NCBI GenBank assembly: GCA_037126765.1
Contig: JBBCBC010000001.1
Coordinates: 35,200,804-35,264,803, forward strand
Reading direction: 5' to 3'
Source of the DNA: Stenogyne calaminthoides
Lineage: Eukaryota; Streptophyta; Magnoliopsida; Lamiales; Lamiaceae
DNA length: 64,000 bases
This document shows positions 31,808 to 44,700 of this stretch, piece by piece; within the stretch, counting starts at the first letter, position 1, and each line of letters begins with the position of its first letter. A model generated the notes under the pieces. The model saw only the letters and a program-made list of their open reading frames with translations. It was not told the DNA's origin and made no database searches. A program made the position numbers and the translations under genes.

Positions 31808-33945
31808 AACACTTCATGTGGTCTTTGATGAGACATCTTCTGAACAAGAGAAAGCTGCCTCAGAACAAGCAGTACCAGATCAACCGGTACCAGATGCACA
31901 GAAAATGGATCTGCTAAGTATCAAGGAAAAAGGATCGAAACACGAACAATGTATATTCCGTAACTTGATCTTGGCGATTCACGGTCAATCAAACCCTAAG
32001 GTACGCATAACCACGATAAAGAAGCCGGTATCTTCTTTGAGATAAAGATCAATCGAACCATCCGGTTCGTGGGGGAACACTGAAGTTCCTACTTTACGGA
32101 CATCGGACATGATGAGTCCAACATCAGCTGAGACTTGTCCATGTCAAGTGGATCATAATTCTGCACCACTCCCAATCACTAGTAATGAACTACTATCAGA
32201 AGAGGATGATGTTCTCCAAACTGATGCAAATCAGAAAAGAAGGACCTGGGTAACCAGTCATCCAACTGATCTGATCATCGGAGACCCATCTGATAGAGTT
32301 AAAACTAGACATCGACAGGTGAAAGTGCCATGTATTGTTGTTATCTGTCTTTGAAGGAACCAACTGAAGTAGAAGAAGCTCTACAAGATGCAAACTGGAT
32401 TCTAGCCATGCAAGAGGAACTGAACAGTTTGAGAGGAATCCAGTTTGGAAACGGTGGAGACAGACCAACCCATCAAGATGTGATTGGCACAAAGTGGGTA
32501 TTCAAGAACAAGAGAGATGAGAATAATGTCATAACCAGAAATAAGGCAAGACTTGTTGCTAAGGGGTATTCACAATCAGAAGGAATTGATTATGATGAGA
32601 CCTTTGCACCAGTCGCTCTTCTAGAAGCCATTCGCTTATTTAAAGCATATCTTACCCACGAGGGTTTATTGTGTATCGAGATAGATGTTAAGAGTGCATT
32701 CTTAAATGGGGTACTAGGCGAGGAAGTTTATGTTGAACAACCTCCGGGCTTTGAAAAAAGACGACCCGTGTCTGGTTTAAGAAAAAGCTCTTTATGGTTC
32801 GAAACAAGCTCCTCGAGCTTGGAATGATACACTCTCTCGGTTCTTGATAGAGCGAGTGGTTTCACTAAAGGAATAGTGGACGTAACCTTATTCGTGAGTA
32901 GAAGATGGAGAAGATATTCGATGGTTCAGATTTATGTGGACGACATCATCTTGGATCTCCCAACAAGTGTTTATGTGATAAATTGAAAGAAGTTCGATGC
33001 AAGGGAAGTTCGAGATGTCCATGATGGGTCGATAAATTACTTTTCCGGGTCTACAAGTTAAGAAAAGTACGAAGGGATATTCATCTCGCCAAAGGCCCGA
33101 AGTACACTAGGAGTTTGTTGGCTAAGTTTGGAGTTCAAAAGCGTAAGGAAGCGAAATTCCGATGATGACCGGATTCAAGATGGATCCGGATGAGAATGGT
33201 CGAAAAACTAATCGGGGAAGAATATAGGGCTCTCATTGGATCTTTACTATACCCGACCGCCAAAGCAGACGGATATCACTTTTGGCGAGTGGGTGTGTAT
33301 GTGCGATTGAGCAAATCCAATGCAAAGCCACCTAAAGCGACTAAGCGGATTCTTAAGTATCTGAAGGGACGAGAAACCTTGGTTTGTTTTACCCATCGAT
33401 GATAATCTAGAGCTTAGTGGGTATTCTCGATTACGATTATGGAGGTTGCGTAATTGATGAGAAGTTGACCTCGGTACATGTCGGTTTTAGGTAGTAAAAA
33501 ATCCCGATCTCGTGGTTTTCAAAAAGCGGACATTAGTTGCGACATCTCTACTTGAAGCGAGAATATATGGTCAGCGAAGTCATTGCTCCCCAAGCTCGCT
33601 CTGCTTAGTCGGCGGTGGATTATAACATTATAGCTAAGAACGTGCCTATATTCTGTGACGATAATAGTCTTTATTGCAATCACTTTCGAGAATCTGTTCT
33701 ACATACAAGATGCAAGCATGTGGATGTCGGGACACCATTTTATAAGAGATCATGTTAAAAAGAAGAATATTAGAATGGAAAAAGATCCATACCGATAAAT
33801 GAAAAGTCGATATTTTAACCAAGCCACTAGCTGAGATCAGATTCAGAGAATTATGCAATGAGCTAGGGCTTCTGGATCTTGGAGAAAAAGCACCAGAAAT
33901 GTTTGGTGGACTGATCTCCAGAACCAGCTGGTTAAGAGACTAATC
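31808..33945 (+). pseudogene. Copia B2 element, right half: RT and RNase H (broken)
   Basis: It opens in the middle of a gene (AACACTTCATGTGG, HVVFDE) exactly where 7099 leaves off. RT blocks match B1: WILAMQEEL (about 32395), GTKWVF, and NKARLVAKGYSQSEGIDYDETFAPV (about 32540-32610). B2 retains about 32 bp (32712-32743, EVYVEQPPGFE) lost from B1. The catalytic YVDD is at about 32933, and RNase H is recognisable to 33945. Between about 32720 and 33830 the sequence has an indel every few tens of bases, many at CAG/CTG positions of B1. Confidence 0.85.
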
Positions 33946-34494
33946 AGGTTAAGAGGAATCAGTTGAGTTAGGTATCTCAATCGATCGGAAGATCGACCAA
34001 GGAACCGATTTGAGAAGGCTTTATCGATTAAAGGAACTCGATCGATTAAAGAATTATCGATTAAAGGAACTGATCAGTTTGTTTGTTTCATACTTTGTAA
34101 GTCGATTAAGCTAATGTTCAACAAGCAAGTTACATAAGATTAAAGCTTCAATCGCATAAGGAAACAGAAAATACACAACAATGAAATAATAGAATTTTTC
34201 ATTAATAAAGACCCGGAGGTCGAATTTACATTACAAGTTACAAGTACAAAAGGACCAGGAGGTCAGTACATAAACCCTAAACCATAAACCCTAAGCCTAA
34301 CCTAAGAAAGGGGGAGAGAAAGGCTTTAAAGATTTTAGAGCCTGATGCTCTCATTTTCCCCTAACCCTAAGGGGTGTGAGAGGCTTTGAAATAATCCTAA
34401 AGCCACCCTCGAGCTTGAGGAGGAGGCGAGAGCAAAGATTGAAGGATTTCTAAGCCAGAGCCCCTAGTCCTAAAATCAATGGGCTCTCCAGCTG

Positions 34495-34833
34495 TTAAAT
34501 GGGACACAAGTGCCAAAGATGTGGTGCAAAGACCACATGGCCACAAGTGTCACATGCAAATATTGAGTTTGATATACGATGATCAGCTGTTGTCTGATCA
34601 AGATCGAATACCAAACTCATGTTTTGTATCAGAATGAGTCTGTTGTTGTTAATTCCGTCATCTCGATAGGCACACAAGGTGCATACTGTTAGGAGAAGTG
34701 TCTTCTCATTTGCGATAGCAGATCCGCCGCCTCGGTGGTAGAGAAGCTTGGCAATAATTGTATGTGTAATCTTCGATGATGACGAAAGCAGTAATAAGGG
34801 ATACACATGGTTGATTTGAGAAGCTGAAATCAT
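34495..34833 (-). CDS. Antisense ORF of B2, 112 codons, homologue of 24955-25293
   Basis: It has the same length, orientation and position as in B1. The stop falls at the same residue (ending LCPI). The N-terminal 20 and last 10 residues differ most. The central SSSSKITHTI, LLLTVCTLCAYRDD and RISNSIFACDT blocks are unchanged. One more Cys is present (ACDTCGH), creating a second CxxC pair. No frameshift, although the pol and env-like frames on either side are wrecked. Function unknown. Confidence 0.6.
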   Translation of the reverse strand: MISASQINHVYPLLLLSSSSKITHTIIAKLLYHRGGGSAIANEKTLLLTVCTLCAYRDDGINNNRLILIQNMSLVFDLDQTTADHRISNSIFACDTCGHVVFAPHLWHLCPI

Positions 34834-34957
34834 TTGAAAAGGGTTAAAGGTTTTTCTTGAAGGTTCACCTAAAATAAGGGTTCACCTAATACATGGTTTA
34901 CAACACTTAAAGAAGATAAGTATGGTGAATGGGTTATGTTGTGTAAATCATTGGTCC

Positions 34958-34965
34958 AATTTATA
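34958..34965 (-). promoter_or_regulatory. TATA box of the B2 antisense gene
   Basis: Minus strand CTCTATAAATTGG, with an octamer identical to that at 25420-25427. It lies about 125 bp upstream of the ATG at 34833, the same spacing as in B1. Confidence 0.6.
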
Positions 34966-35788
34966 GAGGCCAAGCAGGGGTGCAAATGCAAATTTAATTT
35001 CTCAAAGGCTTTTAGAGAAATTGGTACCGCAAGGACAACGCGTAGAAAACACGCGACTGATGATTGGATAAGCTTACGACGATTGATATCCCAAAGTATC
35101 CAGACTATTATTACGAATGTCAAATCGTGCCGACTTAGGGAATCGAGACGACTATCCAAATTTCCAAGACTAAGTTTTGGCGGTAAAACTTATCCCAAGA
35201 ATTGACTTGGTCTGAGTAGAATCAGATTAGGTCAACTGAAATCTGATTAGATAAGAGACTGATCAGATGAGGAAGATCAGTTGAGTATGATACCTCAACA
35301 AATCAGATAAATCAGTCAATAAATAATCAATGATAACAGTTGAAGGGGGAACTTCAACTGATCGGGAAGGATCAGAAAAAGGGATTATCAGACGCAAAGT
35401 GGAACAGATCAGTTAAACGGGATAGTTGGAAAATTATAGGGATTAGGCAGAAAACTAAGATCAACAAGTGGTACAAACAGACTTCAAGTGGTATTGACTG
35501 ATTACAATATCAGTCAACCAGATACGCATTTCTTTCTTTGAATACTGCTTACATATCTGAAATTATCTGATAATATTTGCCTTTATTGTACACATACTTT
35601 TGTGACGCATACCCTGCAAAGTATTTAATGCGGACGTAGGGTATATGTATTAAATGCCACTAAATGTGTTTTTAAATCCAAAAGGCAATCGCGCGTGCAT
35701 ATCCTGACCACACGATCAAAACCGCTCAATCTGGATCGTTTATCCTTTTCAAACGTTTGATCTTCTAGTCTCGATTTTCCCTCCTCCC

Positions 35789-36126
35789 TTTTATAAGCTT
35801 CATCAAAACTCTACCAGAACACTTTTCTCAAAATTCTTGCGATTTATTCTCTGCAAACTCACAATTACCTTTCTGCGCTTCAAAGTGTTTCTTGCGATTC
35901 AACCTATTTCAAAATCGAAAATCAGAATCTGGTAATTTTTGGTTATTTGATGAATTACTTTCCTAAAATCCATTGATCATATAGATTACGTCTATTTATG
36001 TTATCCTGTGTTATGCCTTATCATCTCTTGGTATCTGTATGTATCCATCGGTTACTAGGTCTGATAATCAATATGTGATATCTTTATAGTTATGCACAAA
36101 TTTTAATCGAATCTATCTTGTTGTAG
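35789..36126 (+). promoter_or_regulatory. Internal sense TATA, leader and leader intron of the B2 env-like gene
   Basis: TTTTATAAGC (about 35789-35797), a CT/A-rich leader, the donor AATCTG|GTAATTTTT at 35931/35932 and the acceptor TTGTAG at 36126 directly before the ATG at 36127. The layout mirrors B1 26184-26530. Confidence 0.55.
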
Positions 36127-39100
36127 ATGGCTACTCACAGATTGGGCAAAATTATGTGTAACTATGCGGATTTGGCAACCAAAATTGTTGAAGACAAATT
36201 TGTAAGGTTTGGTGTTACACGGGATCCAGAATCAATGGAGGTGGAACAAATTCTGAGAAGGTGCGATCTCGAAAAATATTGTGCTGCTCACTGCAATCCA
36301 GTAATGAGGCACTAGAATTCTTGAGGAATTTGAAGGTGGACACGGAAAATCCTGGAGACGAACTGATTTCTTTAGTAAATGGAGAGGATATCAGACTTAC
36401 AAATGCTGATATAACTCGACTGTTCAACCTGCCCAAAGGAAAAATCTCTCCTGCTCACTACAGGGAGAATGAAGACGAACTGATAAAAAATGAACTCTTC
36501 AGAGAGACTGATAAACACCAGACCGTAGGCTTTATCAGGCCTATGTTGAAAAGGAAATACCGTCTGTTGTTTGACATTCTGTCAAAAATAAATATGGGTA
36601 TCTCTTTCAAATGGATGGATTAATCTTCTTTGTCAAAATGTATAGTATGGCGCTTATTATCGATGGAGCCAAAAATATTAATTGGCATGGTTTTACAAGG
36701 CTATTCTCTCCCAAGAACATAACAAATTTGTAGTTAGTGAACAGAGACAAGTCTATCGAAGAAGAGAATCGACAAATCTCAACAAGGTTGCGATCATTAC
36801 GAAGGACAAGATGCCCAATCTTTGAATGGGATCGAGCATCGGATTTGAAGTCCTACAAGGCCTTTTCTCTCAACCACAATCGCCATCTATGGGCCGACAG
36901 ATGATGATATCTGCCCACTCCCCTAAGGTTAAGAAAGGAAGAATAAGGAGGCAAAATACATCTCGCAATCGATGCTCCTCAAAAGAAGAAGAGAAACGGA
37001 TAAAGGCTCGTGGAGAAGAGGCCAAAGAAAGTAAAATGACCACCATGACTCTTTTTTTCTGAAGACGAGTCGATGAAGAAGGAGCGCTTAGATCACCGAT
37101 GCGCCCACAGAGATCACCGAAAAATCGACAGCGGGCTTCCCCAAGTTGAGAGTTCGCCAGAGCAATCAGAGGGCGGAGCAAGGGATGAAAGATCTCCATC
37201 ACCCCGATCTCCATCACCCCAATCTCGCGCTAATTCACCACTCAGACTTCTAAATCGAAAGCATATCTCTCCTTCCTCCTTCACCGCCATGAACTCGAAG
37301 TTCACCGTCATGAACCCAAGAAGATCACCGCCGCAGAATCGATCGCAAGAGCCGCCATAACCCAACCCCATCAAGCAGAACCTCTACAGATTCAGCCAAT
37401 CAGCCAACATCCAGCTACTTAGATGCCACGAGAACCCTCTACATCTCATCAACCTAAACCTGGTCGATCTGAACAGTTGATTCTTGAGTCCAGATCATCC
37501 AAGACCATCACCGGGAAAATGGTCAGAATGAGAATTGAACGTGAAATTGATGAGTTGTACCGTGAGTTGAAGCCCATCCCGTTATTCATGAAGAAGTAAT
37601 GGAGATCCTCACCGAAAAGATCTCCGTTTGAAGAACTTCTCGATTTCATGATCATTATTGAGCAGGATGGGAGGTCTTTGATGCATTCGCAGATTTTGAT
37701 TTCGACATGAAGAAATCTGCTCAGGTAGGATCACCAGCTGAACTAATAACTGCTGAAGCGATCAAAGCTCTGATCCACAGAAAGCTGGGAATAATTGAAC
37801 AAGTTGAATTGGAGGCTGTTGCAGAAACTCCTAAGGAAGATGATCCTATGAAGGATGTGGGAGTTACCGATGATAGTGGAACCGGTCTTTGCGATTCATG
37901 ATCACCCACCGGAGGCGAAACAATCGAAATGATCGGGTGATGCAAAATATTCTGCAACACACATCACCACCGATCAACAAGGAGATCGGATCTTGTTTTA
38001 AAGATCTTACGAAAGAAGAAGTTGAGGGAGTGTTGGCTAATGAACTTAGCAACACAATAGCTGATCAGAGGCAGATTGGCCTCAAAGAAATAACGGATCA
38101 AAGGGAATTGGCTATTTCCCAGATTGAAGCAATCAAAGATCAGTTCTCTCAAATCGTGACCAACCCGACCTCTGAATTTAAAAAGACAGTTTGACGACAA
38201 GCTAGTCCAGTTGATCAACAACAAGTTTCTCTTCTGATGGTCACTGAAAAGCTTGAAATGATCAAGAAAAAACTTGATAAACTCATTCTTACCCTCTCTA
38301 CTGCCATTGAATCTGTCAAGATTGAGCTGATCTCAAAGATTCAAAATCTATCTACTCAAGCTCAAGGTTTATCTGTTGAAGATCTTAACAAGGCCATATC
38401 AGTCAGCTTTGGATCTCTGGCTTCCCACCTCAATGCTCTTTTTGATCAAACCAAAAAGGGGGAAGGACAGGTTGAGAAACCAACTGACTTCATCAGAACA
38501 ACAGAAGAACTGATTCAGACAGTTGAATCCTATGGCGGAGAGACTAGACCATCCGGATCTGCTTTGCTAATGAAGTTTTGGGAAGATGGAGAAGAAAGGC
38601 TAAGTTAGTGCGGTGCTTGGGACATCAAAACTGTATCAAACCACTCGCACCAAGAGAGTCACGAAAACACAAATAGCGGACACAGCCGATAAGAAACCGG
38701 GCCGAGAAACTGACTAAGGAGCAGATTCCTGAAGAAGCTCGTATTAGTGAAGAAGAAAGAAGGGCAGAAAAATTGGCAGAGGCAGAAGACCTGAAAAAGA
38801 ATTACAGATCGAGGGCGAAGAAAGGCAGAGCCGGAAAATCTGGAGCGTAAACTCGGTTTGCGGAAGAGTTGATGAAATCATTCCAAAAATCGCCGCTTGA
38901 TGTTGATAGGTTCGAGGAATGGAATAAGATCAGAAGTGAATGGCTTCTGGATGCATTTGTTATGGACCTAGTGCCACAAGAAGAATCACCAGATGCGGAA
39001 TTTCTCAACTGGTTGGAGAACAAGCACCCATATTTTCTGAAATATCTGGAAAATGAGGCCAGAATAATCAATGTGAGAATATCTCGTCAAGAGTATGACG

Positions 39101-39279
39101 TGATGGACTACTTGAAGAAGACAGATGGCTCATTTGACAGACTGGCATTTCAAAGGTTCTATTTTGATATCCTGAACAAAGCTCGCATAACTGATCCTCA
39201 GCAGATCAATGATGTCAAATGGAAGCTATACCGGATATTCAACGTTCCTCGGGATCAACGAAAATGCGAGAGGATATAA
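36127..39279 (+). pseudogene. B2 env-like (additional) gene, broken
   Basis: ATG 36127 opens MATHRLGKIMCNYADL. The frame shifts near 36295 and continues in 36261-36623 (NEALEFLRNL, DITRLFNLPKG, MLKRKYRLLFDIL), matching the B1 N-terminal domain. A Ser/Pro/Arg-rich segment (37180-37250) corresponds to the B1 Pro-rich linker. 37700-38600 is helical, coiled-coil-like and Glu/Lys/Gln-rich in several frames. 38869-39279 is open (136 codons) and gives the best view of the C-terminal domain (EEWNKIRSEWLLDAF, EFLNWLENKHP, NDVKWKLYRIFN). Stop at 39277. CAG/CTG-poor patches at 36600-37140 and 38600-38860 coincide with most frame breaks. Confidence 0.6.
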
Positions 39280-39501
39280 GCGAAGATTAAAGATCGGAAG
39301 ACCTGTTTAGGATCACCGAATTTAAACTCAAACTTTTCTCGATGTAATCATGTCGATAAATCTCTTTGAATGAAAAGTTTATTCTTTTTCTGATCCTAAG
39401 ACAAAATCTCATTGTCTTCTGATTATTTGTTCTTTACTGTCTTATATTTATCAAATATGTTGGTTTCTCAAGTGTTTTGGTTTCATCAAAAATGGGGAAA
39501 T

Positions 39502-41078
39502 TGTTGGGAAATTTAGAGTTTTGATGAAAGTTCCAAAACACATGTAATAGGACCAGTCAGACCTGTTAGCTGATTGATGTTTTTAAATACCAGTTATAAG
39601 ATGACCAGTTGATATTTATTGTATAGAACAACTGATGTATAAGATAGGTCACATATTGAGGAGAACTTCAATATGTATAGGTCGAATCTAAAGACCAAAT
39701 TTGAGAACAAAAGACCACCGAAGTCGGGAAAGGCCGAAAAGCAAGGAAAGACAGAAGATCAGATGATCTGATAAAGTTAGATGATTAGAGTGAAATCATG
39801 AAGCTCAAATTCAGAAGACCTGAAGATCAGGTGACTACCAGAAGATCAGACCAGAAGACCTACATCAGCTGAGTCTACTAGTTGAGCTAAGACAACTGGC
39901 ACCAGAAGACTCTATCGAGTAGATCGATCGGGTTATGGCCCGATCGGTCACCACACCGTGGTAACGATGTTTCACCAAGTCATACGTTGTTGATCCGAAC
40001 AAGAAGAATGTCAACTTTAGTTGGTAGAACAAACACTGAAAAGTGTTTTTGTTAACCAATAAGAACAAAACACGTATGAATGGAGCCGACAATACGGGAT
40101 TTGGTACTGCTTGGTCAAACGGCTATAAAAGACAACTATCCATGCTTTCGGCCATGCCATCCCTGAAGCACGTCACATCAAATCCTACATATCTACCAAA
40201 TATAGCTAGAAATTCAAATTGCTCTCCAACGGCTCTTTGATTTCGGGGTCTATAAATATGGGATTACTCTTCAAAGTAAAAAGGACGGAAATTATCAAGA
40301 ACCTCATACTATAACCAAATTTCCGCACGAAGAACATAACCTTGAAGATTATTTTTCTAAGTGTTCATCCCATAGTTCTTAGCACAGAAATCTTATCCTT
40401 TAGTTGTTAGGCTACTTAAATACTAGGATAGATTTCAAAGTTGGAACAAACAACAAATCTTACCCAAAACCCAAAGTTAGGTTAAGTTTGTTTTGCAATA
40501 TTTCAGACTAGAGTTTCTAGTTCTGATTTCTGGGACCGGTTGAGTGAGAGCTCTATAAATATCTGTTGGTGTAATGTGTTGGACTAACACAATAATCTAA
40601 GTCCAGTTGGTTAAGTTTGTGCCCCTTGTGATAGAGAAGAGTGGACGTAGGACTGGTTGTCTGAACCACTATAAATCTTGTGTGCATTTACCTGATTGAT
40701 TAACTGCTTCACACTATTGCACACAACTTAATTAATTTTGCATACATATTCTGAGTTAGGATAAGTGAGCACCAAGCTACTGATCTGATCGGATTGACTC
40801 CATAGTCATCTGATTGAAAACAACTTCGGAATCTGATTTGTTATAAACTGGTTTTTCACACGGGTATAAACTAAACTTCCGCTGTCAGTTAAAACCGATG
40901 AATACTGAATCGATCCGCCCTCAGCGTCGATAAGTTGGATATCGATCAAAATCGATTCACTTGCACTCTGATCAGGCAAACTGCAATCACACCTGATCTG
41001 CACGCAAAAAGTTTTCAGAAGTCTATTCACCCCTCCCCTCTAGACTTTTGCCCTCACGAAACCCGTTCGGGACCTACA
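39502..41078 (+). repeat. B2 3' LTR (1577 bp)
   Basis: TGTTGGGAAATTT to CGGGACCTACA. It is more diverged from the two B1 LTRs than they are from each other, consistent with B2 being older. TATA at 40251. Downstream flank is TAATT. Confidence 0.9.
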
Positions 41079-42244
41079 TAATTATACCATAAGTAAAAGA
41101 TTGATTAACTAATTGATTTAATTATTTATTTTTTATTATTTATTTTGTTGATTTATTGAATACAAATTACATTTTGGAAGAACACTCCTGGATCGACCAA
41201 CGCACCAAGGAACAAAATAATTCAGAATAAACGCATAAAGACCTCTGTAGGTGTTTTTAAAAATTTAAATTGTATATTTTTAAAATAATTATTTGTTGTA
41301 TAATAATATAGTATTTATATATTTTTTTTTAGTATTTTTTTTTTATTTTTTGCAAATGCTCAACTGTCTCAAATAATTTTTTTGTGATTCATTATCTGAT
41401 TTAACAAATAGTGAGTATTGAAATATTATGCAATATTTTTTTGTCGTATTAGTATATGAGAAAATTATATTATTTTGTTTATTTTTTTAATTAGGATCAA
41501 TAGAAATATCAAATCAACATTTCACTTTACGTGAAAGAAATGTATTGAATGCCTCATCGTCCAAACATAGAAAGATGAGTGCAAAGGGTAAGTCATTTAT
41601 TTATTTTGTCATTCAGTAATTACATTTAATTTTTTTTATTTAAAATAAATTATATTAAAATATTGTTTGTTTAAAACAATTGAATCAGATACACAAACAT
41701 TTACTGAAGTTCAAAAGTCTGTAACACAAAGATCAACATTTGAAGAATATAAAAATATTCAGTCTCCACTAAATAGAGTATATCTTTTAAATACATTTGA
41801 TATAAAAGATTTGTATTTAAAATTTGTTTATGAAATATGTATCATTTCTTATGATTGAATAGAATTAAGTTATTAAATATTAAAAAAATCTAAATTTTTT
41901 TAAAAAATATTTATTCTAGGGCCACAAAAGTGAGGACGTGTTCCATGGCTCCAAGCGAGATAAGTAAAAATAGCAATGGAAAAAGTACTTCCGGTAATGC
42001 TTACGAATTATTCTAAACTTTAAATTAAATCTTTAACTTTTTAATTATATTTTAATATATAGAATATATTTAAATTATTATTTTAATATTTAAATTTTTT
42101 ATAGAAGCTCATTCTTCTCAGATAGATGTGACATTACCGTTATCTGACTTAACAGATAGTCAGTACTCAACTACTATAAAATAATTCAATGAATTATCAA
42201 TAATTAAGCTAATCAACCTTCTAAAATTTTGTCTTAAACAAGGG
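41079..42244 (+). other. AT-rich, probable 5' part of a decayed Helitron
   Basis: No long ORF. A short exon-like motif reading LSDLTNSEY occurs near 41394 and again as LSDLTDSQYST near 42138. Short coding-looking islands at 41520-41590, 41665-41860 and 41925-41995 are separated by T-rich, intron-like sequence. Its position upstream of the helicase suggests the N-terminal exons of the same element. No rolling-circle replication initiator (HUH) motif could be identified. Confidence 0.35.
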
Positions 42245-43038
42245 AGAGTGACTCTAAGGTACAAAGTCTCCAAGTGACTCTAAGATACATAATAATTTTA
42301 TTGTGACTCTAAGATATAAAAATATAGGGTGGAGAGACTTAACTACCCTTTTCTTTTCTTTTTTCAATAAATCGGTCCCCACCAATCCCCATCTTCTTTA
42401 CCCATAAATCGGTCCCCACCCACCCTCCCCATTTCCATATTTTTTTATCAATGCTTTTGACACAAATAGGGCCCACCCACCCTATAAGGGAAATGGAAAC
42501 CTCGATGCTTTTGAGTTTTGACACAAATGAGGCCCACCCACCCTCCCCATTTCTCTATTTTTAGGCTGACCATTTTTAACGCATTTTACAATTAAGAAAA
42601 TATGTAACTTTCAAAAAATAAATTCTTTTAATTTCTGCATGTCTAATTTTAGAGTGTATTTTTCTAAAAAAATTGTATTTTGATCATGGCACATAAGTAC
42701 ATATTAATTAATTTTTTAAAATTAAATTCTTTTAATTTATGTATCTCTAGTTCAATTTTGGAGTGTATTATTTTAAAAAAAATTATATTTTAAGCAAATT
42801 TTGAAGTGCATTTAAAAATATATATATTTTTTGGAGTGCATTTTTTTTAATTGTATTTTAGGCTAATTTCGGAGTGCATTTTTTAAAAAAAAATTGTATC
42901 TTGAACCAATTTTGGAGTGCATTTTTTTAAAAAGATTGTATTTTGGAGTGCATTTTTTTTAGAGAAGGGCAAAATTGGTATATTTTGTAGTGGAGTGTCA
43001 CTACATTTTACTTTTGTATCTTAGAGTATTTTTCACTC
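42245..43038. mobile_element. TIR element of about 0.8 kb with internal ~45-bp repeats
   Basis: The left end GAGTGACTCTAAGGTACAAA and the right end (reverse complement GAGTGAAAAATACTCTAAGATACAAA, split by a 6-base insertion) form imperfect inverted repeats. The interior holds repeated CCCACCCACC blocks (42410-42545). A degenerate TTTTGGAGTGCATTTTTTT repeat with five or more units follows (42640-42960). No ORF. Family unassigned, as no clear target duplication was seen. Confidence 0.5.
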
Positions 43039-43359
43039 AAAATATGTAGTGGAGAGTCTTTATTTCTATAAAGAATAACAATATCCAACGAGTATCAACA
43101 CGTGCGTCCAAAGGTTACATCTACTTTGTCATTATCTCAGAGCATGACGATGAATTCAAATGGTTAGATTTATTTTCTTAATTATTGATTAAAAAATTTA
43201 ATAATTATAGCATGTTTTTATTAAATTGATATCTCCGTCATATTTTGTATGTAGATGTAGATAAAGGAAAATCTTTACTAAATGAAGTTAAAAAGAAAAG
43301 CAGCTTGCGTGAGAATAATATAAGTGTGCTACATCAAATACTTGATCCTATTTGATTTG

Positions 43360-44700
43360 AAAAATGTGGTATTTTCTTTTTATATGGGATTTGGCGGTAC
43401 AGTGAAGACATTTATATAGAAAACTCTTTCAGCAGTCATACGATCTGGGGGATATATAATTCTTAATGTGGCATCCAGTGTATAGCATCTCTTCTTTTGC
43501 CCGGAGGTCGTACTGCTCATTCAAGATTTGTCATACCTATTCATATTTATGAGTCGTCAACTTGTAACATAAACTCCATAACTGAGTTGTCAGAACTTAT
43601 TCTCAAGGCCAAACTTATAATATGGGATGAGGCACCAATGATTAACAGATTCAGTTTTGAGGCGTTGGATCGAAGCATGAGAGATATTGTTAGGACCTCT
43701 GATGGTTCAATGTCTAATTTTCCATTCGGAGGAAAGACCGTTGTACTTGGTGGAGATTTCAGACAGATACTTCCGGTTATACCAAAAGCAAGTAGGGAAG
43801 ATGTTGTGTAGGCAACAATTAATTCATCCTATTTGTGGGAACATTGCAAGGTATTCATAAATTATTCCTTTTTGTTTTTATCAAAACTTTATGAATACAT
43901 GATTGATTAATATTTATTAATATTTTCATTGCAAGGTTTTGAGATTAACCAGGAATATGAGGCTGCAAAATGAAAATTCAAGTTCCAGCTCAACTGATGA
44001 TGAAATTGCTGAATTCTCCAGATGAATTCTAAAAGTTGGTGATGGTGAACTTGAAGACAGCAGGGATGGGTTCACAGATATTGAGATTCCAGAAGAAAAT
44101 TTGATTTACGATGAAATTGACCCTGTTGTTTCTTTGATATAGAGTATTTACCCGAATATATCTAAAAAATTACTTACGAATAAATATTTTGAGGAGCAAT
44201 ACTTGCACTGACACATCTCGATATTGAATCCATTAACGAGAAGCTTCTATCTATGATCCTTGGTGATACTAGGGTATTTTTTAGTTCCGATAGTGTCTCC
44301 AAAAGTCAGGTTTGTGTACCGGAACTAGGTTGATAGTTACAAATCTTGAAAATCATATTCTTTAAGCACATATAATTTTTGGAAGAGATACTGGCAATGA
44401 GGTTTTCATCCCAAGAATGACATTGAGTAATTCAGACCAAACAATGCCTTTAAAGTTTAAAAGGAGGCAATTTTCAATTCTATTATATTTTGCGATGACG
44501 ATCAATAAAAGTCAAGGTCAATCGTTGGCTACTTTGGTTTATATCTTCCAAAACTGATTTCACACACGAATAGTTATATGTTGCAGTCTCTCGAGTCAAA
44601 AGCAAAAGAGGATTGAAAACCCCGTCTCTCAATTCCGATGGAAAACCTTGCAAGTATAATACAACAAATGTTGTTTACAAAGAAGTGTTTCGAAATTTGT
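43360..44700 (+). pseudogene. Helitron Pif1-type helicase, C-terminal part, broken
   Basis: Helitron helicase unwinds DNA during rolling-circle transposition. A degenerate Walker A (GFGGTVKTF, normally GYGGTGKTF) lies near 43390. 43497-43811 is open and holds PGGRTAHSRF, the Walker B region LIIWDEAPM, and FGGKTVVLGGDFRQILPV. After a short intron-like break come LRLTRNMRLQ (about 43938) and IPEENLIYDEID. 44390-44620 gives IPRMTLSNSDQ, LKFKRRQFSI, and FAMTINKSQGQSL. Several stops and shifts are present. The order matches plant Helitron helicases; the Rep part is not visible. Confidence 0.85.

Noticed and set aside
30118..41078. B1 and B2 as a tandem sharing a central LTR, formed by unequal recombination
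   Set aside because: B2 begins in mid-gene exactly where 7099 stops, so it is better explained as the right half of an older element split by nested insertions than as a recombinant missing its 5' half.
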